Assembly: GCA_031285565.1 (NCBI GenBank)
Contig: JAITVY010000110.1
Coordinates: 1 to 52,976, forward strand
Source of the DNA: Tannerella sp.
Lineage (GTDB): Bacteria; Bacteroidota; Bacteroidia; Bacteroidales; Tannerellaceae
Reading direction: 5' to 3'
Length of the DNA stretch: 52,976 nt
The notes beneath the pieces were generated by a model. That model saw nothing but the letters and a program-made list of their open reading frames with translations. It did not search any database and had not been told where the DNA came from. Position 1 is the stretch's first letter. Every line of letters begins with the position of its first letter. A program made the translations under genes and the position numbers. Shown here piece after piece: positions 18,692 to 26,049 of this stretch.

Positions 18692-20463
18692 ATGAAGAAG
18701 AATATATATAGTTTACTATTTCTGGTGTTGTTATTAATGCCTTTCAGTTCGTGTAATGACTTTCTTGATAAACAACCATTAGACCAATATGGTGAAAATG
18801 CAGTGTGGGGTGATCTGGCTTTGGTTGAGACTTTCGTGAATAATATTTATTACCAGATTCCTCATGGATTTCAGGGAAAGATCGGTATGCCGATGGTATG
18901 TGATGAAGCGATGCGTGTTTCCGATAGGGGAGCAAGCGATGTTACCCGTTCGCTGATTACTCCAAGTAATTTCTCAATTTTTGATAATCAACCTTTGCAA
19001 CAGAAATACAAATGGGATCATGTATACAAGCAAGTAAGGGCATGTAACCTGTTTCTTGAACAGATTGAAGAACATACATATGAAGACGAAGCATTGAAAC
19101 AAAGATTAACCGGAGAGGTTTATTTTCTGAGGGCTTATTATTATCATATGCTTACGTTTATGTACGGAGGAGTTCCTATTGTTACAAAGACCTATGACTT
19201 AAATGAGGATCATTTAATTGCCCGGAATTCTTTTGCCGATTGTATCTCTTTTATTTCGGAGGATTGTGATAAAGCTGCCAATCTTCTCCCATTGAAACAT
19301 GATGCCGCCAATTTAGGAAGAGCAACAAAAGGTGCTTCCCTGGCATTGAAAGCAAGGACACTTTTGTATGCTGCAAGCGAATTATACCATAACAGTTCGT
19401 GGGCATCAGGGTATTCAAACCGGGAGCTGATAAGTTATACCGATGCAGACAGGGCTGCTTGCTGGCGGGCTGCTAAAGATGCAGCAAAGGCTGTAATGGA
19501 CCTGGGAGTATATGATTTATATAAAAAAATCCGGGCGAGAATGATGATCTGGTGGCAAATTTCGGTGAAATATTTATTGCAAAAGAGACTATTGAAGATA
19601 TTTTTTTCAGGTCTTTTACCCAGATATCGATGGAGTCGACAGAAACGTACCATCCCGGATTGCATAATAGTTCGAATGGCTATCATGGCCATGGAAGCAA
19701 TAATCCGATCGGACAACTGGCCGATGATTTCTATATGAGTAATGGTGACAAATTCGATTGGAATAATGCAACTCATAAGTCGAATCCTTATGTAAACAGG
19801 GAAGCACGTTTCTATGCAACACTACTTTATGATGGGGCACAATGGAGAATACGTCCGATAGATGTACAGCCATTAGACCCGGTTGGAATTATCCAAACCG
19901 GTTTTTATGAACAGGAAGATGGTACCTGGGCTGGTGGATTAGATACAAGAAGCAGTCCTATTGAGGATTGGAACGGAACCGGATCCGGTTATTACCGGAA
20001 GAAAGCACTTGATCCGGCTTATGATGGACAGTATCAGGTGCAGGAAAGTCCCTGGAGGTTTATCCGGTATGCGGAAATTTTACTTAGCTATGCGGAAGCT
20101 TGTCAGGAACTGGGAGAAGACGATGAAGCGAAGACGTATCTTAATATGATTCGCAAACGGGTGGGTTTACCTGGAATCGAATCTTCCGGAGATAAACTGC
20201 GTGAAGATATCCGTCACGAACGCCGTATTGAACTGGCTTTCGAAGACCAACGCTATCTGGATATACGCAGATGGATGATTGCACCTAAAGTAATTGTTGA
20301 TGCCGAAGGTATTGATATCCGCTATTATAAAGGGAATGAAAATCCGGTATATAGTACTGTAAAAGCCCAGACAAGGGAATGGAAAGACCAATCCTATTTT
20401 CTGCCAATTAAATTGGATGAAATGAACAGGAATGAACTTCTTATTCAGAATCCGTTGTATTAA
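18692..20463 (+). pseudogene. SusD/RagB-family lipoprotein, interrupted by a frameshift
   Basis: Reading starts at ATG 18692 with a lipoprotein signal (LLLMPFSSC, Cys21) and typical SusD sequence such as NDFLDKQPLDQYGENAVWGD and LTGEVYFLRAYYYHMLTFMYGG. In the A7 run 19523-19529 the frame is lost: frame 0 continues as unrelated residues to a stop at 19738, while the true SusD sequence (NFGEIFIAKETIEDIFFRSF, then SYAEACQELGEDDEAKTYLN, HERRIELAFEDQRYLDIRRW) resumes in another frame and ends at 20463. Adding one A to the run restores one frame of 590 codons, a normal SusD. Options: sequencing error in a homopolymer, real mutation, slippage-based on/off switch, or -1 recoding. As written only a truncated protein is made. 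Confidence 0.85.
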
Positions 20464-20487
20464 ATCAAGCCCCATTATGGGTTTGAT
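20464..20487 (+). terminator. Hairpin directly after the SusD stop codon
   Basis: ATCAAGCCC (20464-20472) pairs with GGGTTTGAT (20479-20487), allowing one G.U, with a 6-nt loop. It starts at the base after the TAA. There is no U-run, so termination would be partial or the stem may protect the 3' end of the SusC-SusD mRNA. Confidence 0.5.
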
Positions 20488-20524
20488 AGTTAAAAGTAGA
20501 AAGGCGAAAGCAGAAAGAAAAGCT

Positions 20525-20638
20525 TAATGAGTGATTAGTAGTTAGTGATGAATGATTAGTGTTTAAAACGATTAAACAAATCAGCGGCTAAACGAACTAA
20601 CATTCTACTAACTACCAACTACTGTCTACTAACTACTA
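20525..20638. repeat. TTAGTG-type repeats, copy 2, in two opposed blocks
   Basis: Block 20525-20561 holds words such as TGATTAGTAGTTAGTGATG; block 20606-20638 holds the opposite strand version, CTACTAACTACCAACTACTG. The two could pair imperfectly into a long stem. They fill most of the 211-bp gap between SusD and the oxidoreductase gene, and no promoter is obvious there. Confidence 0.5.
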
Positions 20639-20674
20639 TTTTATGCTTCCTTAATGTAAAAAACAAAATATCGT

Positions 20675-22090
20675 ATGAAACATAATTCAATTTCACGCAG
20701 GAGTTTTATAAAACAATCCGTAGCAGCTTCTGCTACAGTATTAGCATCAAACTCTGCATTTGGAGAAATCTATCCGGGTAGCGTATTAGGCGCCAATGAA
20801 CGGATAAATATGGGATTTATAGGTATAGGCAACAGGGGAACTTTGCTTATGAATCTTTTTATGAAGGATAAGAATTGCAATGTTGCCGGTTTGTGTGATG
20901 TGTATGATCCTTATCTTATGCGGGATAACTCTAAAGTTGATCCGCGTATTATAGAACAGATAGGTCGGTCGGTTCCCAGGATGGGCGAGGATTTTTCGTC
21001 TAAAATACTCCGGGTTACTGATTACCGTAAACTTTTGGATTCGAAAAATATTGATGCCGTGTGCATTGCAACTCCTGATCACTGGCATGCGCTTCAGACA
21101 ATTGATGCGATGAATGCCGGAAAAGATGTCTTTGTTGAAAAACCGTTAACGATGACCATCCATGAAGGACGTATGATGGTGAATATACAAAAGAAAACAG
21201 GACAGGTAACAGCTGTAGGGCTGAACAGGCGGGGTAATGGCGTATATCAAAAGTTAGCCAACGAAGTTATTCCTTCCGGAAAACTGGGAAAGATTTCGGT
21301 GGCGAGCGCTTTCCGTATTGATAACCAGGCACCGGATGGGATAGGGAAAATGAATGTAGAAAACCCGCCTGCCGGGTTCGATTGGGATATGTGGCAGGGA
21401 CCCCGTAAGGAACGTGGATTCAAGTACAACATTGCGCCTTATACCTTCCGTTGGTGGAGCGATTATTCCAGCCAGATGGGTAACTGGGGTGTCCATTTTA
21501 TGGATGTTATACGGTGGATGATAGGAGAAAAGGCGCCTGTCGCCATTTCGGCATCAGGTGGAAATTATATGATTGATGACGACCGTACGATTCCGGACAC
21601 CATGCAGGTGACTTTTGAGTTTGCTTCGGGTACAATTGCAACTTTCTGTATTTATGAGGCTTGCAGCGGAGGCTTGTTTGACTATGGAGAAGTGCAGTTA
21701 AGGGGAACGAAAGGAATCCTGAATGTGGATGAAAGAGGGTATAAGATCCTACCTGCCCGACCCGGGCAATTCCAGAAATGGACCTCGCCGGCGGATGTTG
21801 CAGAGGAATTTACCTGGAAAGATATTTCCGACCTGGGTGACGGAAGCAATTCGAACAGTACGGAAGTTTTAATACAGGACTTTCTGAAATGTGTAAAAAC
21901 GAAAGAAACGCCGCTTTGTACATTGGAAGAAGGGCATCGGTCAACCAGTTTTGCACATTTAGCCAATATTGCACTAAAGACCAGGCAACGTTTGGAATGG
22001 GATGCCGACAAGGAACAATTTACAAACCACGATGCGGCTAATAAATTGTTACATTACGATTATCGCTCACCCTGGAAATTAAATGTATAA
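20675..22090 (+). CDS. Gfo/Idh/MocA-family oxidoreductase with Tat signal
   Basis: 471 residues. Twin-arginine motif SRRSFIK (residues 7-13) followed by an Ala/Ser/Val-rich stretch, cleaved near Ala28, so a folded, cofactor-loaded protein is exported. Rossmann motif FIGIGNRG (48-55); ATPDHWHA (132-139); catalytic-region EKP at 155-157; the C-terminal alpha/beta domain contains MGNWGVHFMDVIRWM. Such enzymes oxidise or reduce sugar hydroxyls with a tightly bound NAD(P). Known relatives exported in Bacteroides can act on C3 of glycosides. It begins a tight three-gene run (8-bp overlap with the next gene, then a 2-bp gap). The substrate is unknown; a galacturonate-derived sugar is suggested by the GH28 neighbours. 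Confidence 0.9.
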   Translation: MKHNSISRRSFIKQSVAASATVLASNSAFGEIYPGSVLGANERINMGFIGIGNRGTLLMNLFMKDKNCNVAGLCDVYDPYLMRDNSKVDPRIIEQIGRSVPRMGEDFSSKILRVTDYRKLLDSKNIDAVCIATPDHWHALQTIDAMNAGKDVFVEKPLTMTIHEGRMMVNIQKKTGQVTAVGLNRRGNGVYQKLANEVIPSGKLGKISVASAFRIDNQAPDGIGKMNVENPPAGFDWDMWQGPRKERGFKYNIAPYTFRWWSDYSSQMGNWGVHFMDVIRWMIGEKAPVAISASGGNYMIDDDRTIPDTMQVTFEFASGTIATFCIYEACSGGLFDYGEVQLRGTKGILNVDERGYKILPARPGQFQKWTSPADVAEEFTWKDISDLGDGSNSNSTEVLIQDFLKCVKTKETPLCTLEEGHRSTSFAHLANIALKTRQRLEWDADKEQFTNHDAANKLLHYDYRSPWKLNV

Positions 22091-23057
22091 TGATATGGAC
22101 AGACGACTTTTTTTGAAATATGGCAGTCTTTCTTCGGTGGCTTTACCTTTTATACTAAGGGGTGAGGTGCAGGATTATTTTGGAATGGAGCCATCTTCAT
22201 ATACTTATTCTTCTGATACAAATACGTTGTGTGTTTTCATCAAGCCATTGGAAAAATATAGTTATGAAGATATAGCTGTCATTTTGTCTGATTCAGGTTT
22301 TGAAGGCGCTGATATTACTTTCCGTAAGAATGGATTAATCCTACCTGAAAAAGCTTCTATTGAATTACCCAAACTGGTAAACGTTTTTCAGAAAAAAGGA
22401 TTGTCTATTCCTATGGCTGTTACCGGGATAGATGATGCCGATACTCCGGGCACTGAAGACCAGATCCACCTGATGGCGGATTCAGGTATCAGGTACTATC
22501 GCCTGGGTTATTTTGAATATGATAAAAATATTTCTATTCAAAAAAACCTTGATCAGTTCAAAAAAAAGCTTTCCCGTTTAGAGGCGCTGAATACCCGTCA
22601 TAAAATACATGGGGCTATTCAGAACCATGTAGGTACCGGATTAGGGGCATCCATTTGGGATGCCTGGTATATCATCAAGGATTTTGACCCCAACTATATA
22701 GGATTTCAGTACGATATCCGTCATGCGATGGCAGAAGGTATGAGCTCCTGGTCCCTGGGTCTAAAACTGATATTGGAATATGTCTTTACTACCTGTATAA
22801 AAGACTTTACATGGAAACAAGATGGAAAACAGTTTAAACCTGTATCGGTTCCCCTTGGAGATGGGATTGTTGATTTCGGGAAATATTTTGAGATAATCAG
22901 TGAAGCTCCTCATAAGGGACCCGTTTCGATTCATTATGAATATCCAATCTTAACGAAAGAGCAACAGGAGAAAGATATGAAAGAACAAGTAAAGAATGTA
23001 ATTTCTATATTAAAACATGATTTAGAGGCATATAAATCATTTAAATCAAACAAGTAA
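22083..23057 (+). CDS. TIM-barrel sugar isomerase/epimerase-like protein with Tat-like signal
   Basis: 324 residues. The N-terminus has DRRLFLK (6-12) and a short hydrophobic stretch ending LPFILRG, a Tat-type signal. The rest resembles the xylose-isomerase-like/AP-endonuclease-2 fold: YSYEDIAVILSDSGFEGADI (about 59-78), SIPMAVTGIDD, IRYYRLGYFEY, HGAIQNHVGTGLG, FDPNYIGFQYDIRHAM and VSIHYEYP. The residues Asp/His/Glu at strand ends are consistent with metal-dependent sugar keto-enol chemistry, but I cannot name all ligands. ATG 22083 overlaps the previous gene by 8 bp; a second Met at 22095 is an alternative start. Likely works with the oxidoreductase and enolase-type protein next to it. Confidence 0.8.
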   Translation: MYNDMDRRLFLKYGSLSSVALPFILRGEVQDYFGMEPSSYTYSSDTNTLCVFIKPLEKYSYEDIAVILSDSGFEGADITFRKNGLILPEKASIELPKLVNVFQKKGLSIPMAVTGIDDADTPGTEDQIHLMADSGIRYYRLGYFEYDKNISIQKNLDQFKKKLSRLEALNTRHKIHGAIQNHVGTGLGASIWDAWYIIKDFDPNYIGFQYDIRHAMAEGMSSWSLGLKLILEYVFTTCIKDFTWKQDGKQFKPVSVPLGDGIVDFGKYFEIISEAPHKGPVSIHYEYPILTKEQQEKDMKEQVKNVISILKHDLEAYKSFKSNK

Positions 23058-23059
23058 CT

Positions 23060-24514
23060 ATGGACAGAAGAAACTTTATAAAGAACGGCAGCCTGTTGGC
23101 TGCCGGAAGCAGTCTTATGCTTGGAACAATGCATGGATGCACAACGAATACAGCAACTGATTCGGCTGAAAACAAGGTTGATGCAACAGTTCGAAGTAAA
23201 TCGTCATTTGTTGGAATACCTGGCGAAAAGAAAATAAAGATAACGGAGACTGATGCAAATTTTGAACGGGAAGACCTGATCCGTCCTTTCGGTTTTAAAG
23301 GAGGAGCTATGCGTGAAATCTGGCAAACTGCCGCTTTGGTAGGTAGTGAAACAGGGATACGCAAATTCGGTATTTGCACGCAGAATGTTTTATGGAGCGA
23401 TCCGGCTGTTTTTGAAGTGCAATCCGAAAGTGCGGGTAATTCGTTGATGTATAATATTACCACACGCGCTTTGCAAATGATTAAAGGGGAGACTTTTTCC
23501 AATCCGGTTCAGTTGCAGGAAGACATATTGGATGAGTTGTGGGAGTATGGGAAGAAAATAACGGGGAATACAGACCTGAAAGAAACCTTTATACTGAATG
23601 CCCTAGTTGGTGTGGATAACGCATTATGGTTGCTTTATTGTGCTGAGAACGGGATAACCAACTTTGATGATATGATCCCTTTGAGTTACCGACCTGCTTT
23701 ATCCGATCATCATGAGAAAGTAGCTAGTATTCCTTTAATGGCTTACAATATACCAGTAAATGAGATAAAAGAGGCAGTGGACGAGGGATATTTCTTTATG
23801 AAAATAAAGATCGGACAGTCCGGAACACAGGAAGAGATGGTTCAGAAAGATATGGCGCGGCTGACTGAAATTCACAATGCGATCGGAAATGCAACCACCA
23901 CCTATACCGAATCCGGCAAACTACCTTATTACTTTGATGCGAACGGCCGGTATGAAGAAAAGGAGACGATGCAGCGTTTTTTGGATCATGCGCGTAAAAT
24001 AGGCGCTTTTGACCAGATTGCTATTATTGAAGAGCCTTTTGCAGAGGAAAAGAAGTTTGACGTTAGGGATCTGGGTGTACGTATCGTTTCGGATGAAACG
24101 GCACATACGGATAAGCATGCATTGGAGCGTATTCAGATGGGATATACTGCGATAGCTTTAAAGCCGATTGCCAAGACGATGAGTATGTCAATGAAGGTCG
24201 CCCAACTGGCATATGAGCATAATGTTCCTTGTTTTTGTGCGGATTTGACAGTAAATCCGATCCTGATAGAGTGGAACAAGGCAGTTGCTGCCCGTCTGGG
24301 GGCATTTCCGGGTATAAAAGGAAGTTTGGGTTTGGTAGAAAGTAATGGTCATCAGAACTATAAGCATTGGGATAAGATGCTGACCTATAATCCTACAGCT
24401 GATTGTTCGTGGGCAAAAGTTGAGGATGGTGTATATAATCTGAATGATGATTATTATGCCAGAAGTGGAGGTATATTTGAGCAGTCGGCTCATTATGCGG
24501 AATGGTTCGGATAA
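23060..24514 (+). CDS. Enolase-superfamily (MLE/mandelate racemase-like) protein, Tat lipoprotein
   Basis: 484 residues. Tat motif DRRNFIK (2-8) combined with a lipobox LGTMHGC (Cys27): an exported, lipidated protein. After an alpha+beta cap (about 60-225) the barrel shows superfamily residues in order: MKIKIG with Lys248 and Lys250, FDANG with Asp293, IIEEPF with Glu324/Glu325, IVSDETAH with Asp345 and ALKP with Lys368. A Lys on the sixth strand fits the muconate lactonizing/dipeptide epimerase subgroup better than mandelate racemase, which uses Asp-His there. The family uses Mg2+ to stabilise an enolate after removal of a proton alpha to a carboxylate. A uronate substrate would fit the pectin-like context; dipeptide epimerisation is an alternative. 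Confidence 0.85.
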   Translation: MDRRNFIKNGSLLAAGSSLMLGTMHGCTTNTATDSAENKVDATVRSKSSFVGIPGEKKIKITETDANFEREDLIRPFGFKGGAMREIWQTAALVGSETGIRKFGICTQNVLWSDPAVFEVQSESAGNSLMYNITTRALQMIKGETFSNPVQLQEDILDELWEYGKKITGNTDLKETFILNALVGVDNALWLLYCAENGITNFDDMIPLSYRPALSDHHEKVASIPLMAYNIPVNEIKEAVDEGYFFMKIKIGQSGTQEEMVQKDMARLTEIHNAIGNATTTYTESGKLPYYFDANGRYEEKETMQRFLDHARKIGAFDQIAIIEEPFAEEKKFDVRDLGVRIVSDETAHTDKHALERIQMGYTAIALKPIAKTMSMSMKVAQLAYEHNVPCFCADLTVNPILIEWNKAVAARLGAFPGIKGSLGLVESNGHQNYKHWDKMLTYNPTADCSWAKVEDGVYNLNDDYYARSGGIFEQSAHYAEWFG

Positions 24515-24570
24515 GAATTATGAGTTATGAATTAAGAATTATAAATTGAAGATCGGTTATAATTCACTTT

Positions 24571-24614
24571 TTAGTGCAAGTCTATGATCTTACCTGATCG
24601 AAAACTTGCACTAA
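24571..24614. terminator. Hairpin between convergent genes (possible bidirectional terminator or REP-like element)
   Basis: TTAGTGCAAGT (24571-24581) and ACTTGCACTAA (24604-24614) pair perfectly over 11 bp. The 22-nt interior contains GATC twice, which can form a small inner stem. The + strand arm is followed by TATTTTC. It sits between the enolase-type gene and the convergent gene ending at 24623. The arm core GTGCAAG recalls the imperfect hairpin at 25947. Confidence 0.55.
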
Positions 24615-24622
24615 TATTTTCA

Positions 24623-25102
24623 TTACTCACAAGATTTTAAAAAGGCTTCCATATTACTTGTATTTACAGTTCCCGCATATTTTCCGGAACGTGGTTCTTT
24701 TATTGTGTCTAAAGTAGTTTCATTTGGTTCGTTATAAACACTATCCATATTCATTTGCTTTTTTGTACTATCCTGCATCATCTGCATCATTTGAAAGAAC
24801 TCACGGTAATTGATGTCTATGATCAACTGTAAAGATGTCGTGTATAAATCGCATATCGCAACGGTGTTTGCATTGATTTCGGCTAAAAGATTAAGGCATT
24901 CTTTAGAGTCGATTTTGGTCCTGAGAAACTTGATATTATCGTAGGTTTGACGGTAAAGTGAGTTGATATCCTTTAACCAGTCTTCAACTCGTTTGTTTAT
25001 CTCGGTTATATCTTTTTTTCTTTCTTCAAAAGATCTTTCCGGAAGGGGAGAGAGGTCACGGTTGGTTGAGTCAGACATTGTGTGTTCATTTATAGCATTC
25101 AT
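24623..25102 (-). CDS. Hypothetical protein
   Basis: 159 residues, family not recognised. It is hydrophilic and mostly helical, with a charged segment (RSFEERKKDITEINKRVEDW) that may form a coiled coil, no signal peptide and no membrane segment. YREFFQMMQMMQDSTKKQ in the middle is Met/Gln rich. ATG 25102 is taken; an in-frame Met nine codons in is an alternative. It is transcribed away from the XRE-type regulator at 25416 and has its own promoter candidate. It may belong with the accessory island but nothing shows a function. Confidence 0.6.
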   Translation of the reverse strand: MNAINEHTMSDSTNRDLSPLPERSFEERKKDITEINKRVEDWLKDINSLYRQTYDNIKFLRTKIDSKECLNLLAEINANTVAICDLYTTSLQLIIDINYREFFQMMQMMQDSTKKQMNMDSVYNEPNETTLDTIKEPRSGKYAGTVNTSNMEAFLKSCE

Positions 25103-25257
25103 TCTTCTTTTTATTTACAATCAGGACGTTGATTGAATTTTGCCCGTTGATTATTATTAATCTGGTAGCTATACAAGCTAATATTCAGGTAACGTTTTAA
25201 CCGGAAAATTTATACTACTTTTTTGTCATTACCGGATTCAAATTATATACTGACGGG

Positions 25258-25265
25258 CAAATGTA
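25258..25265 (-). promoter_or_regulatory. Candidate promoter for the hypothetical gene at 24623-25102
   Basis: The minus strand reads TACATTTG (TAnnTTTG), giving a leader of about 150 nt. The 313-bp divergent gap 25103-25415 otherwise shows only the opposite promoter. Confidence 0.4.
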
Positions 25266-25375
25266 TGGAATGTTGCCAATAGTAAAATTACTGTTTATTT
25301 ATAATTTTATTCTGCGGGTTAGAAGGGTGTGAGAAATAGGAAAAGCGAAAGGATTCCGTAAGAATAATTTATTTG

Positions 25376-25383
25376 TATATTTG
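25376..25383 (+). promoter_or_regulatory. Promoter of the XRE-type regulator
   Basis: TATATTTG matches TAnnTTTG 32 bp before ATG 25416, leaving a leader of about 25 nt as is usual in this window. Confidence 0.6.
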
Positions 25384-25415
25384 CAAATAAAGATTATAAC
25401 TATAAAGAATGCACT

Positions 25416-25889
25416 ATGAAAGCAAACGAAGCTTCTCCTATTCACTTGGGAAATAATATCAAGCACCTGATGAGGGCTTTCCAGATAACACAGGCACAAC
25501 TTGCCGATAAATTAGGTATGCCTGATAGTCATGTTTGTAACCTGTTGCAAAAAGCGGATATCGATGACCCTATGCTGCAAAAAATAGCAGGAGCTATAGG
25601 GTATGGGGTTACGGTTGATCTGATCAAAAATTATAACCACGATGATACAATCAAATATATCACCAACAATTATACCCAAACTGTAGAAAATGGAGGGACA
25701 GGTACATTGATACCTAATCAGGATAATAGTTCTACATTTCAGGAAGGAAGTTCACAACAAATAAATAACTATGTTGCCGAACAGGCTTTTGAAGCGATGA
25801 AAGAAATAGCGGTATTAAAAACAGAGATCATGCGGTTGCGTATGAAATATGAGCCTGATTCTGTAGAGAAGGAGAAAAACAATTTATAA
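25416..25889 (+). CDS. XRE-like helix-turn-helix DNA-binding protein
   Basis: 157 residues. Residues about 10-70 form an XRE-type HTH: LGNNIKHLMRAFQITQAQLA, DKLGMPDSHVCNLLQKADID and LQKIAGAIGYGVTVDLI. A Gln/Asn/Thr-rich linker (about 85-120) leads to a C-terminal helix with heptad-like spacing (AFEAMKEIAVLKTEIMRLRM), probably a dimerising coiled coil. Likely a cytosolic regulator. It is followed after 160 bp by the DUF1016 nuclease-like gene and the RhuM gene on the same strand, so it could control them. No phage repressor protease motif is seen. Confidence 0.8.
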   Translation: MKANEASPIHLGNNIKHLMRAFQITQAQLADKLGMPDSHVCNLLQKADIDDPMLQKIAGAIGYGVTVDLIKNYNHDDTIKYITNNYTQTVENGGTGTLIPNQDNSSTFQEGSSQQINNYVAEQAFEAMKEIAVLKTEIMRLRMKYEPDSVEKEKNNL

Positions 25890-25946
25890 TAAAAGACGAT
25901 TGTCCCTCTGGTGCATGTTTATGAATTGTTTTGCAGATGATTATGT

Positions 25947-25972
25947 CAGGCACAAGTTGTAAGCTTGCGCTG
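25947..25972. repeat. Imperfect REP-like hairpin
   Basis: CAGGCACAAG (25947-25956) pairs with CTTGCGCTG (25964-25972) with one bulge and one mismatch. A short GC-richer palindrome in an AT-rich gap, just upstream of the DUF1016 gene whose coding region carries other palindromes. It resembles REP-type elements in shape only. Confidence 0.4.
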
Positions 25973-26049
25973 AAAGGAAAGAGTAGGAGTGGAGAATTAA
26001 TTTGATTTGTCTTGACAAGTGGAAAAAGACTTTAAAGAAATAAAGACAA

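Noticed and set aside
19552..20463. A separate gene starting at GTG 19552
   Set aside because: Its sequence is the C-terminal two thirds of SusD and joins the upstream part after one added base, so it is treated as the same gene.
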